DNA of 58,089 bases from an uncultured Parabacteroides sp. (GTDB lineage Bacteria; Bacteroidota; Bacteroidia; Bacteroidales; Tannerellaceae): NCBI GenBank assembly GCA_944325345.1, contig CALUZV010000024.1:1-58089 (forward strand), in the 5' to 3' direction. A program made the translations under genes and the position numbers. Shown piece after piece: positions 1-11,000 of this stretch. The notes under the pieces were generated by a model. It had not been told where the DNA came from. It saw only the letters and a program-made list of their open reading frames with translations, and did no database searches. Within the stretch, counting starts at the first letter, position 1. Each line of letters starts with the position of its first letter.

Positions 1-54
1 TATGAAGAGCCGGAAACGGGACGAATTTCCCGTTTCCTAAAAAGCTCTTCTTTC
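1..54 (+). terminator. hairpin at left edge, possible terminator
   Basis: A nested inverted repeat: GAAGAGC pairs with GCTCTTC on the outside and GGAAACGGG pairs with CCCGTTTCC inside. It is followed by a pyrimidine-rich stretch on the plus strand. It may end a gene lying left of the window, which cannot be checked. Confidence 0.45.
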
Positions 55-82
55 ATAGTTAAGGTGCATTGTCTCTTTTTGA

Positions 83-127
83 GGTTGAGTGGAGGCAAGC
101 ACGCTTGCTCGCCCCCGTTTCTCAACC
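83..127. repeat. nested inverted repeat
   Basis: GGTTGAG at 83-89 pairs with CTCAACC at 121-127, and an inner hairpin (GCAAGC/GCTTGC) lies between them. No gene is visible near it; the role is unknown. Confidence 0.4.
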
Positions 128-608
128 ATTTTTCATAATTAAAGCTTTGTTAATCGTCGCAAGTATTCTGAGCGGGATCCTCCTGTCATTTCCTTTCGAC
201 GCCGCAAAATTGCGAATAATATTTGGATGGGAATGAGACTTTTAATATGCCCTATAACATACGCTGAAATTTGCAAAAACCATTTGTTCTTTTAGATTGG
301 AAAAACGTGGACATTTGTGCACAGCAAAAAAACGCAGTTTTGGGGGATTTTAAGGCTCCCTTTATATTATGAATATATAAGTAAATGTCAATATAATAGT
401 CTATTATGCTATCCCTGATTTTGTGGATTTTATAGGAAAAAGGTATTTTTCGTGCGAAAAAGAGCAGTGCACATTTGTCTTCAAAAATCGCGATTTCGCG
501 CACATTTTGTTTTTATGTTAAAAATCGTTTTTGCCGAATATTCTATCTGAACTCTTCCCCCGTTGCAGAAGAGGGATGGAGTATGATAATCAAAAACAAT
601 GTTTTAAG
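128..608. other. non-coding, nothing recognised
   Basis: AT-rich stretch. The short open frames here have no ribosome-binding site, no recognisable domain and unusual composition. I see no RNA gene. Confidence 0.4.
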
Positions 609-940
609 GCTTTGCGGACCTCGCGTTGTACCTTTGAGGGGCGTCAATGACCCGTTGCGACCTCGCGTCGCATCAGAATCACCCGACAATGAGGCAAAGC
701 GAGCTCGCAACGTGTTAGAATCAGTGATTCCAAGGCAACGCGACCTCGCGTCGCATCAGAACACCCAACAATGAGACAAAGCGAGCTCGCAACGTATTAG
801 AATCAGTGATTCTTGGGCAACGCGACCTCGCGCCGCATCAGAATCACCCGACAATGAGGCAAAGCGACCTCGCAACGCGTTAGAATCAGTGATTCTAGGG
901 CAACGCGACCTCGCGCCGCATTAGAATCACCCAACAATCG
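609..940. repeat. Array A: 41-bp tandem array with two palindromes per unit
   Basis: Units begin near 609, 651, 693, 734, 775, 816, 858 and 899, so the steps are 41-42 bp. Alternate units are more alike, which gives an apparent 82-83 bp super-repeat. Each unit has a GCGASSTCGC palindrome. Even units also have GAATCAGTGATTC. Dyad centres measured at 703.5, 724 and 744.5 are exactly 20.5 bp apart. The array lies about 400 bp past the 3' end of the DUF6383 gene and has no neighbour on its left inside the window. Confidence 0.85.
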
Positions 941-1078
941 TTTTTATCAAATATTCTATATGTACTCTTTCCCTGTTCTAGGGGAAGTCCCTGAAGGGGA
1001 ATGGGGTCAATATGGGGTTAAAATCCGGAATATGAGAGAATCCGCCTAACTACGGCGATAAATCGCCGTGCTAAACAT

Positions 1079-1113
1079 AATTGTCAATTGTCCATTCTCA
1101 ATTGTCAATTGAC
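1079..1113. repeat. TTGTCAATTG-type interspersed simple repeat
   Basis: Iterations of (TTGTCAATTG)n and variants such as TTGTCCATT. The same family occurs at 1287-1347, 34757-34838 and 42651-42737, always at gene borders and partly self-complementary. Confidence 0.7.
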
Positions 1114-1116
1114 ACA

Positions 1117-1154
1117 AAAATCCCTGCCTCACACCGACGAGAAGCAGGGATTTT
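1117..1154 (-). terminator. intrinsic terminator after the DUF6383 gene
   Basis: AAAATCCCTGC at 1117-1127 pairs with GCAGGGATTTT at 1144-1154. Read on the minus strand the stem is followed by a U tract. It lies about 190 bp past the stop of the DUF6383 gene. Confidence 0.7.
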
Positions 1155-1286
1155 CCTTTAAAACTTTTCCGCCTTTTCCTTTTCACAAAGTACTTTTACT
1201 GTGGCGGATAGAACTTTTTCAATTACACTACTATTATTATTAATACTAATTAAAAGCGTTCACCCTCACGGGCTACTATTTCTTTT

Positions 1287-1347
1287 CAATTGACAATTAT
1301 TGGAGATACCCCTAAATTGTCAATTGTCCATTGTTAATTGTCAATTT
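1287..1347. repeat. TTGTCAATTG-type interspersed simple repeat, second copy
   Basis: Two blocks of CAATTGACAATT/AATTGTCAATTG type separated by a short spacer, so the whole can fold back. It runs up to the stop codon of the DUF6383 gene. Confidence 0.65.
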
Positions 1348-4300
1348 ATTTCACGCTAACCTTAACGGCTTCTTCACCATCAACGCTTACGATAGCGATA
1401 CCTGCCGGTACGCTGATTGTAGCGTTGTCAGATGTAAGAACTTCGTTAGCAACGATCTGGCCGAGGATTGTAGAAACTACTACGTTCTTGCCGGCGGCGT
1501 TCTTGATGTTGATGGCACCGTCAACGGCGATTACTTTAACGTCTGTTGCAGAAACACCTTCGTTAGCTGTCGGAGCAGAAGTTTCAGCCAAAGCAAACTT
1601 CATAGCTTGAGCACGCTTAGACCAAGTCAGCTGTTCATTGTTGCTTGCCAAGTAGTTGCCTGCGAGATCGCCATGACCACCTGTTGTAGCACCAATCTGA
1701 CGGATGTAGTACAAACCGTCGCCATCTTCTGTTTCAACAATCTGGAACTTGAAGCGATTCAGACCGCCTTCTGTACCCTTGTTGTCAGCCTTCATAGCAA
1801 CTTTAGTAGCTTTACCCTGAATAGCTGTAGTCAATGTATCGGCAGTAGCATTCAACTGACCAGCTTTGAAGATAACCTTCGTAGTTTCTTCTCTCCACTG
1901 ATATTCCTTGTCATACTTACCGGCACCAACATAGTAATCAACTGAGTCTGTCGGGTTGAACATATACAAGCGGCTGCTTTCTGCTGTGCTACCATCGGCA
2001 GTTCCACGAGTGATGTAGTACGACGGGATAATAGCATCTTTATCAGTCTTATTCAGATAGTAAACTTCTTCAGCTTCAGTAACTACGATAGCATCGTTGT
2101 TTTCATCCAAAGAGATGTAGTTGCCGCGTTCGCTCTGGAGAGTTACGTGGCCTTCTGTCTGCCAAGAGATTTCCGGAGCTTCAGGAATCAGATATGTCTT
2201 GATTTCAGCTGCAACTGCAGTTTCTGCTAAATCTTTATTCTTCATCTGCTTGTTTTCGTCGATGTACCAATCCAAGTCGTGTGAAGCATCCGTATAACTA
2301 TCAATCTTAATACCTTCAGTCTTATCACCTTCTTCTACAATATCTACAGAACCATCAACATTTTCATAAATGATAAAGTCTGTACCATCTGCTGTAGAAA
2401 GAGTTGCCAATTGGAAATTATCGCTGCTTTCTTGTAACCAACGATTAACTACATCACCATCTGCAACCAACTGGAATTTATACGTGTAATAAGCCGTCGT
2501 ATCAGTTGCATTCTTGAATGAAACTGTAGCTTCATCTCCCTCGCCTACACGATAAGCATACATACGAGTCAGATAGTTCGGTTCATCATCTTTAACCAAC
2601 TGCCAATGCGCGCCTTCATAAACTTCATCTGTCGGTTTAGTGAAAGTATAGCTTGTACCAGCAGCATCTACTTGCCATTGCGGATACAACTTGTTAGAAG
2701 TCGGATCTGCATCGCGAGCAAACGAGATAGTTACTTCGCTACCATCTTCTACATTCCAAGTACCATTAAACTTGTCAGTTGAAGCAGGAGTCGTCAGTCT
2801 AACAACTGTTTCATTCAAATCCTTATTGGTTGTAACTTCTTCAATTGCGCCTTCTTCTGTTACATTCAAGATATTGAAAGCCTTGTTGTCGCCAGCATTG
2901 CGAGCTATAACATAAGAACCATCTCCTTCTGCAAAGAACTTAACTGTAAACTTCACGTTGTTATTTGCACGGTTTGTGAAAGTAACATCGTTCCCATTTA
3001 CGTTCGTAATGATGAACTGGAATTCCGGCATATCTGTATCAGTCAGAACTTCGCCTTTTGCATACAATTGATCTTTGTAAGCTGTAGCAGACAAATACTT
3101 ACCGATTTCGTCCTTATCATCATCTTCGCCGCTTACGAACTGGATGTTGTAGATAGCAGCCTGTCCGTCTGCATTCAAGAATTCGGTGATAGGATTAACG
3201 GCGTTAGCTTCTACGAAGGTGAAGATATAGCTCGGAGTTGCCGTCGGATATGTACAGAGATATTCTGTAGCACCATATTTGTCATCAGACAAAACAAGCT
3301 GAACGTTTGTCTTGATTGTCTGAGTCTCGCTGCCAGAAGCTGCCTGATAACGGAACTGCGGCAAGGTCAAAGCATATTTGCTACTTGTCGGCTGCAAAGC
3401 AACATCAAAGCAAGCATTGTGAACAGAAATTTGATCGTGGTTCGGCAGCTTACTTGCTTGTGCAGAGCTTGATGTTACATTGTAAGTAACCAAATCAGCA
3501 CCTGACACAGTTGTCAAAGTAAAGCCTTCACCAGCCTTCTGTTTGTCTGCATCCTGGCTTACGTTTTCAGAAGAGCTAACGGCGATGAAAGTACATTGCA
3601 ACAGATAGTCTAATTTATCTTGAAGATCTGTTGGAACTTCTCCGGCAGGCGTTTCTGTTACGAAATATGTTCCATTCGGGAATTCATAATCACCATTATT
3701 ATCTCTTTCTCCGTTTTCATTAAACTTAATACCAGAATAGCCAGAAACATTCACTTCAATAGCTCTTACGCGAACACCTTCCTGATCGAAAATATTTGCG
3801 ATTTCATCATCAGACAATTCAAAGTTGAATCCAATTGAATTATAGAGTTTATTCAAATCGTCGGCTTCGATATCTTGATCTTTAACGGTGTAGAAAGAGA
3901 TACCATCAGAAGAACTACCCAGAGAAACAGCACCTGTAGTATTATTAATAATTAAAGCACTTGTTGCAGTATTTAATGCATATAATACCGTAGACGGTGC
4001 ATAATCTGCATAAGAAGCAAAATTGAAATATGAAGGATCCGCAGCTTTACTTGTATCTGAATAATCTGTCAAAAGACCAGATTTATCACTCTTGATAAGT
4101 AATTGCTTACCCGTTCCTACATTCGTTAATGTATAAACTTTACCGCCATTAGGATCATCCACAACTCTGAGAGATTCTGTAACTTTCCACATAAAGTTAT
4201 CAGCTTCATCGATATCATCAGAGATGTTGTTCTTATAGACACCTTGATATGAAGTTGTTTGATTAACAAGATCTAAATCAGACATACCAAGGGCTACCTC

Positions 4301-4468
4301 ACCACTACTCATTATAAAATAAGTAGGATTTTTGTCAAGATTGTTTTCAAAATCTGTAGCTGAAACTTGCGTACCAACCAAGTTGCCTTGCGCAAAAGCC
4401 GAGCTACATAACAGCGAGCCTCCTAACATCAGCCCGCATGTCAAAAGTGTAGATACTTTCTTGTTCAT
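1346..4468 (-). CDS. large exported protein with DUF6383-type C-terminal domain
   Basis: A 1040-residue protein beginning with a clear signal peptide (residues 1-26, cleavage near SSAFA-Q). The body is rich in Asp, Thr, Asn and Ser, looks beta-rich, and has repeated stretches resembling bacterial surface or adhesin modules. The last 70 residues have the pattern of a DUF6383 domain, which also resembles a type IX secretion sorting domain: a hydrophobic strand, a GKNV...LGQIV turn, then PAGIAIVSVDGE and a basic end (VKVSVK). It therefore probably crosses the outer membrane through the T9SS and stays at the surface. The ligand is unknown. It is transcribed alone, with a long leader containing a terminator-like hairpin (4559-4644) and a promoter at 4839-4868. 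The DUF6383 assignment is from memory of the family. The general role as a secreted surface protein is more certain than any specific function. Confidence 0.75.
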   Translation of the reverse strand: MNKKVSTLLTCGLMLGGSLLCSSAFAQGNLVGTQVSATDFENNLDKNPTYFIMSSGEVALGMSDLDLVNQTTSYQGVYKNNISDDIDEADNFMWKVTESLRVVDDPNGGKVYTLTNVGTGKQLLIKSDKSGLLTDYSDTSKAADPSYFNFASYADYAPSTVLYALNTATSALIINNTTGAVSLGSSSDGISFYTVKDQDIEADDLNKLYNSIGFNFELSDDEIANIFDQEGVRVRAIEVNVSGYSGIKFNENGERDNNGDYEFPNGTYFVTETPAGEVPTDLQDKLDYLLQCTFIAVSSSENVSQDADKQKAGEGFTLTTVSGADLVTYNVTSSSAQASKLPNHDQISVHNACFDVALQPTSSKYALTLPQFRYQAASGSETQTIKTNVQLVLSDDKYGATEYLCTYPTATPSYIFTFVEANAVNPITEFLNADGQAAIYNIQFVSGEDDDKDEIGKYLSATAYKDQLYAKGEVLTDTDMPEFQFIITNVNGNDVTFTNRANNNVKFTVKFFAEGDGSYVIARNAGDNKAFNILNVTEEGAIEEVTTNKDLNETVVRLTTPASTDKFNGTWNVEDGSEVTISFARDADPTSNKLYPQWQVDAAGTSYTFTKPTDEVYEGAHWQLVKDDEPNYLTRMYAYRVGEGDEATVSFKNATDTTAYYTYKFQLVADGDVVNRWLQESSDNFQLATLSTADGTDFIIYENVDGSVDIVEEGDKTEGIKIDSYTDASHDLDWYIDENKQMKNKDLAETAVAAEIKTYLIPEAPEISWQTEGHVTLQSERGNYISLDENNDAIVVTEAEEVYYLNKTDKDAIIPSYYITRGTADGSTAESSRLYMFNPTDSVDYYVGAGKYDKEYQWREETTKVIFKAGQLNATADTLTTAIQGKATKVAMKADNKGTEGGLNRFKFQIVETEDGDGLYYIRQIGATTGGHGDLAGNYLASNNEQLTWSKRAQAMKFALAETSAPTANEGVSATDVKVIAVDGAINIKNAAGKNVVVSTILGQIVANEVLTSDNATISVPAGIAIVSVDGEEAVKVSVK

Positions 4469-4558
4469 AATTGTTTAAAATTTAATTGTTAATATTGAGG
4501 TATTAATAAATTTCTCTATCAACAATTACGGGCAACATAGCCCAACGCTTATGAACAC

Positions 4559-4644
4559 AAAAAAAGCGCGAGCTATGTTTATTATTTTATATCAAGGCAT
4601 CGGCAAACGCCCAACGTGTAAATAATAAAACAATAGCTCGCGCT
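4559..4644 (-). terminator. strong terminator-like hairpin inside the DUF6383 leader
   Basis: AGCGCGAGCTAT (4565-4576) pairs perfectly with ATAGCTCGCGCT (4633-4644). ATTATTT/AAATAAT extends the stem inward. On the minus strand the stem is followed directly by seven U (plus-strand A run 4559-4565). It lies between the upstream promoter and the start codon at 4468, so it could attenuate the gene or end a short leader RNA. AACATAGC at 4534-4541 is complementary to GCTATGTT at 4572-4579, part of the terminator arm. Confidence 0.7.
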
Positions 4645-4838
4645 CTAATTTCTGTATAATTCTTTTCCCTATGAAAATCCAAAAAGAAGAATACGCCCCA
4701 GAGCGCAAGCATTCATTGTCTATTATCCCTACACGTAAAAATTTTGCCGATTTTTGATATAAGGAATAATATCCGTAAATGCTTTACAATATATCTGACC
4801 CCGAATGTCGAGAACCGCTGTCCTCTCAGGAATCGATG

Positions 4839-4868
4839 CAAAGGTAAGGACGATTTATGAATCTGCAA
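4839..4868 (-). promoter_or_regulatory. Bacteroidetes-type promoter
   Basis: On the minus strand TACCTTTG (4839-4846) matches the -7 form TAnnTTTG. TTG (4866-4868) lies 19 bp upstream at the -33 position. Transcription would run toward the DUF6383 gene and start about 360 nt before its ATG. Confidence 0.6.
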
Positions 4869-4955
4869 GAAAAATCTCAGAATTTTTTCCAGAACTATGC
4901 TTTCTTTGGACGAAAGTGTAGGTTTCGGGGGACGAAACATACGTAAAAATACATC

Positions 4956-5023
4956 AACACCTACGTTCTCGTGGCTGAACATCTACAAAAATTTTCCCCA
5001 ACATCCGCGAAGACGTAGATGTT
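4956..5023. repeat. Array J: 22-bp AACAT-phased array after sprA
   Basis: AACAC/AACAT cores start at 4956, 4978 and 5000, exactly 22 bp apart, and an inverted copy (ATGTT) lies at 5019-5023. The last unit forms the sprA terminator stem. The core is shared with array I at 52057-52127. Confidence 0.6.
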
Positions 5024-5035
5024 GAGGAAATTTTT
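4987..5035 (-). terminator. terminator after sprA
   Basis: A long imperfect hairpin: AAAAATTTTCC plus CAACATC pairs with GATGTTG plus GGAAATTTTT. It ends 9 bp before the sprA stop codon, with A/T tracts at the base. Confidence 0.65.
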
Positions 5036-5043
5036 ACCACCAC

Positions 5044-8000
5044 CTATTGTGCCAACGAGAAGCGCAGGCTGACGCCGTAGTTGCTGTTCGACGTTGGGTA
5101 GGAGGCGCTGGATACCAGTGGCGTGTTGATTTGTAAATCGTAGAACGCGCGGATTGTCAGCGCCCGGCTCAGACCGTAATCGGCCGAGAACTGGATGGTT
5201 TTAGCGATGTTTCCACTTGTAGCCTGGGCGAAGTTATCTTCTATTTTGCGTATCACCGACTGCATCTTGCGGAAGGAGAAGTCGAGGTTCACGGTCAGGT
5301 CATTGCTGAAGTTCTCAGTCTTTTTCATGCCGAGGACCTTGTTAAACTCAGTGAACTTGTAGCCCAAACCAATGACAAACTCGTTAGTCCTTGACTCGAC
5401 AAGCTGGTACGACGAGACGTTGAGGTTAAGATTACGTGTCGTGCGGTACTCGGCTTTTCCTGTTACATTATTTAAAAGGGTCGCGTCGGCACCAAGCAGA
5501 GGACTGAATCCTTCCGTAATGCTGACTGCCGAGATGTCGTAGGGCGAAGACGGAGTCGGGTTGCCCGTCAGGACATCGCGGACGTATCCAAGCCCGTCTT
5601 GACCTGCATCCACCCAGTTCAAGAAAGAAGAGAAGGAGCCAACACTATAAGAACAGCGATATTGGTGGCTCAGCGTGAAATTCTTGAAATACTTCTTGAA
5701 CCAAGGGAGCTGCATCAGACCTGTATAAGTTACGCGCCAGTTCGGAAGCATATACTTCACAGACGGGAATGCGGTAAGGGCGACCTTCTCGGGACTCTTC
5801 CCCGTATAGGCAGCGAGGAAGGCTGGAATCAGGACATCAGCAGAATTCATGCTAACGCTACCATTGTTCGGATCGTATGCTTGGCCGGCAAATACATGTC
5901 CCTCCATGAAGCCGGTAGAAGGATAGCGAGTCCCGGCATAGCTATTTTCAAGGCGCTGGGCGATGATGGCACGGTTGGCAAGGAACTTATCGAACGTCTT
6001 AGAGGCGTAATTATCAGCAGCACTACCCATTCCTCCGAAGGCACTACCGATAGCAATGGTGGTCATGGTAAAGTTTCCGCTGTAAGTCTCGGGAGCACCT
6101 TCGTACATGAATTGTATTTCCGTATTACGACTGTCCACCCAGTTGGCAGTCAAATCTATCTTCAGTCCGGGAATAGGCTCAAGGTTTGCACGGACATTCA
6201 GGTTCTTCGAACTGTTGATGATAGCAGGCTCAATGTTCGTATCAGTGTTCTTGATAAGCCACCCCTTCTCATCTGCCTCATCTATATAACGCCGACTGAC
6301 ACCGCCAAAGGCGAAACCGAGACCCGGAGCCATCCCGACGGAAGAGCGAGACTGGCCAAAGATATCTCCTACCTCGGGAATAAATCCAGGCAGCATCATA
6401 CCGTCTGTCGAGGTGTACTGGACATTCAAACGACGGAGCATCATCAGGAACCGAGTTCCATACTCCAAGGCTTTATTGAGCCGATCCTCTTGCTCGGACG
6501 GACCGGGATAGATAGTCAGCTTCAGGTGAGCCGTGTCCCGCGTGGTGATTTCGACCTGGGCGAGGTTTATCGGCTTGTACTTTATCTTGTAAGTCTTGCC
6601 GTCAGCCCCTTTAGCGGTAATGTGAACCTTGCGGGAAAGCATACCATGCTGGACGACAACATTGCTGTCGGGACTGAGGACGATGTCCTTCTCGACTTTA
6701 CGTTGCCGGCGACGGCGCTCTTGTTCCTTCTGACGCGTATTTCGGGTTGAGTTGCGGGCGGAAGCGTTGAACTTCTGGTTAATCCTTTTCAGATAAGGAT
6801 TCTTATTGTACAACGCCTGGAAGTTCAGGGCAGCCTGTCCGTCGAGTTGACGTTGATTCTTCACGGTATTGCCGATCTGGACGTCGCCGTCGATTTCCGC
6901 ACCTCGATCCCAGTTGTACGTAGCGTTGTAAGTAGCGGAACTGTTCACCCAATCCAAGACCGGGATATGCTGAAGGGGAAGATTCCAAGTGATATTGAAC
7001 TTCTGGTCATATTTCAACGGAGTACCGAGGTCTCTAATGCTCTGCTTGACGGAATCCTTCCAAACTTGGTACTGGTCTGGATTCAGTTCCTTATTAACTT
7101 GGACGTGCGGCTCCTCGATACGTGCGTTCGTCCCAGAGGTGAACTGCATACTGAGGTTGTTCGTGAAGTCCCAGCGCAGGCTGAAAGCCCTATCCCAATA
7201 GAACTCTTGGCTGAACGAAACGGGAATCTTATTCTGACTTCCGTCCGTACTTAAGTCTCGCAGTTGAATCTCGTAATAGTTTCGCATCATTGCCGTCTGG
7301 AAACTAATATTCGAAGGCACGTAATTGAGCGAGAATTGCTTCAAGTAGCGCGTGTATCCATCGTTCCGTTTCATCTTCTCAAACGGGCGGAACGGACGGA
7401 CGTAGGGCGTGTAAGTATAGGCAAAGTTGCCCTGCCAGTCTTTCGTAGTCTCGTAAGCGGTTTCCGGATCCTTGGAACTGTTCTCGCTGTAGGAGTAACC
7501 TAACGTAAAGTTTGCCGGGTCCCAAGGCATAGGCGTTTTACTCCGAATGTCCACACGGACATTATTAAAGGAAATACTTTTAATAGTAGTCCGGTCGATG
7601 GAACGTTCCTTTATCGAATCCCGTTCAGCATCAGTAGCTGCATTGTCAAGCGCATCCTTGAGCAAAACGTCCTGGTCAAGCGGGTTATATTTCGGAGTCG
7701 TGGTTTCCTGTGAGAAAGCATAGTAGAAAGGAATGCTTACCTTAGCCTTTTCAGGGAAAAACTTGCCCAACTCCAATGCGGTGGAGACACTGTATTGGGT
7801 ATAATCGTCCAGGCGACGCTCGTTGACAGACTGGTCTAAGGCACCGAAGCCGGCGGTCTCGATGCGGCCAGCCATATTAAGCGTACCCAAGTCCGACAGA
7901 ACAAGATTTAAATTGGCGTTAGCGGCCCATCCGCCCTCTTCGTTAAAGTCAGTCAGGCGAAGTTCGTTAACCCATACCTCGGCACTTTTGACTTCCGTCC

Positions 8001-11000
8001 CTTTATTCCGTACCCCAATCATGATGACTTTGACTTCCGCGAGCGAGGGATTACCTTTGACACTAACCATGTTCCGGTTCTTCTCAGGAGTTTCCTCATC
8101 ATAACCAGAGAATACCGTTTGGTAAGACACACCCGATTGCCCTTGTTGTTTGGCACGGTTTCGCTGGAGCTTGATATTCGTCAGCGTCTCCAAGGAGATG
8201 TCCATCATGTTCTGTTGAGGCCACACTATCTCCTGGTCGTTGGAATTATCCGACGAGTAACGACCCTCCGGCGTGATTTGCAAAGGAACCGCATATTCGT
8301 AATAGTTGTTCGTGTAATCGGAACCCAAACGAATGAAGGCCCAAAGGTCTCCATTCGTCAGTCCGGTAACGTCGTTAATAAAAGCTTCGGCATGTGTAAA
8401 GAGCTGAAGACGTCCGTACTGGCGAAGATCGTAATTGGTTGTCTTGTAAACAGCCACAGCGTCTTGCGCACCCAGACCTGTAATCTTCATGGAAAGCGCT
8501 TGCTCGTTTTGCTGGCGAAGTTGGGGCTGACTGGGATCTCGCATACGGGTAACACCCGGAGGTAAGACGTAATTGACAGGCGTTTTATCCCCATTTTCCT
8601 CAATGTTCACCGTCGAGACCTCCATTGTAGCAGCAGGAACCGGAGCCGCGTCGTCTTCGAGAAGCGTTCTCTCGTACGTTCTCCAGTCTCCACGAACCAG
8701 CTCAAACGTTCCGAAACGCAGGACTGTAGAGTCGGCAAAGTCGGTCAAGTACATACGCATAAAACGAATGGACTTGTAGTCGTTGATGGAGCCGACCTTG
8801 CGGTCGTATTGCTTGATAGGAATTTTAAATTGATACCAATTGACCGTTTCAGTTTGCCCGTTGGCCAGACGAACTGACGAAGTCTGAATATTCACAATGT
8901 TATTCGAGCCGACCTTCATATCCGCAGGACGAATCGACACTTTGTATTCGTAGTATTTCTCGTTCTTGTTTAGGGTATTATCTTGGTTCAAGTCCTCAAC
9001 GTCAGGCACCGTGCGGGAAGACGTACTGTAGCTCTCGACAGACTCTTCAGAGTTTCCTTCAGTCCCATTATACCGCTTATAACGTTCAAGAATACTCAAG
9101 CGTTTTTCGTCATAATCCGAACCACGGAAATAGTGAAACTTGTCTCCGGATGGATTGTTGAAGACAGAAAGCGGATCCGCCTCCATCTCTGCTATTGTAG
9201 CGGCCGAAAGACGCGGACGCAACTCCTCCAAAAATTGTTGGTAAGTCGGGAACGTTAATTCTTCTGCCGAGGAAAGTCCGTTCAGGCCGACATCCTGCAA
9301 TGCGCGAGCCCCAGCCGTATTATCGAAGGCATAGACCGTGCTTTGCTGGCGGGGAACCTTACCCCAGACCGTCGTATCAACTTGCGACATATCACCATCG
9401 ATAGGCAAACCGTTTTCGAAAAACTTTTTCTCGTCTTTCAAGATATCTTCGGAGATTTCACCCAGGTTAAAATACAAGTCGCCCCCTTGTGCATTCTTGT
9501 CGTAAATGAAAGGATCAAGCAGCCAGAACTCGATGTATTCGATATTTGCTGTTTCAAAATCCACTTGGTCCAGTTTGCGCATCATACCACCCCAACGCCG
9601 TTCGGGATTCATTAGGGTACCGTCCGAATTCACATTTTGCGCGTCAAGATTGTACGGTCCGCGCTCTTTAGGATAGTATGCGACATTCAAGACAGAGAGT
9701 AAATTATCCTCATTATACAATTGCTCACGATTAGGAAACAACTCTTCCATCTGCACGGCACGGACATAATGGTTAGAAAGATCCTCATCCGTAATGTGAG
9801 AAGGAAGAGAACGGGAGTTACGCCTCGTAAAGATACCATCAATCGTGTACCATGCCAAGAGAGAACGGTTCTTCCCATATTCGACATCATTCACCCTAGC
9901 TGCTTCAGGGAACAAAGCACCTGCTGAATCATCATAGGGTGTGCTGGCCAAATTCCACGCGTAAGGATTAAGCAAATCAAAGCTGCTCTGTGTAGATTCA
10001 AAGTCATCGAGGTAGGAATACTCGCCCGAGTACTCGTTCTCGTAATGCCCTGCGATAAGATGCGCGAACTCGGCATTGAAAGCAATCTGGCTAGGTTTGG
10101 TCAGCGTAAGCAAAGGAAGCTTGTCGAGCATATTCGTCAACCATTGGCTCTCCCCTTTATAAGATGCATTCAAACCCCAAAGCGTATTCTTGACAGATTC
10201 TTCGCCGAAAGCCGTCTTAGTAGTCAATGGCATCTCTGACATGTGCATCACCGTCGCCCCCATGTTGAAGTCCGGAGTAAACTGATAGTTCAAGTCCAGA
10301 CCCATCATCGTCTTGCGCTGCATGCTATACGTAGATTGATTCTCCAAAGAGACACTGACAGGCGTGCCACTAGAGATAATGCTTTCATTCAATATGGTAA
10401 CACGACCGGAAGCATAATCCACCGTGTAATCCACATTCTCTGTCAAAGTAGCACCTCCAGCCGTAACCTTCACCGAACCACGTGCCACATTCGTCGCTCC
10501 TAAATCAATCTCCGCCCCAGAGGATGCCTTATATTCTCCTCGAAGGATAAACTTGTTCTTCTCGGCAATCTGCCGGGCGTATGTCAACGTTGTATCGTAT
10601 AGCTCTTGGTAAACATACTTGTCAGCAATAGCATCATTACCTATCTTTTCCCGTAAATAGGAGCCGAAGGGTTCGACAACAGGGAAGATGATACGCCCGT
10701 TCTCTGGCAAGATTGTATAGCCTTCTACGAAATCAAAGAATCCATCAGGATGTGCTTCATTGTTCTGGTCTAATCGGTCGAGGTTCATCACGCGAAGGAG
10801 GATTTCATCTTTCACATTCCCTTCCGACAGATAATTCACATACGTTCCCGTCGTATCGCTCTGGTACAAGATGTTCAAACGGAACTTTTCCTTCTGCACG
10901 GAATAAGCACCCAAGGAATAAACATTCTTCATCATCAAGTCCCAGAAAGGCATACTCGGCGACATATTTGTTCCCTTTAACAACTTCACGTAAAGACATT

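Noticed and set aside
252..503. 83-residue minus-strand open frame near the left edge
   Set aside because: No promoter, ribosome-binding site or domain, and unusual Cys/Phe/Lys-rich composition in an AT-rich gap.
5599..6750. Long plus-strand open frame inside sprA
   Set aside because: It is antisense to a clear sprA coding sequence, has no domain, signal or ribosome-binding site, and fits a shadow frame of GC-biased codons.
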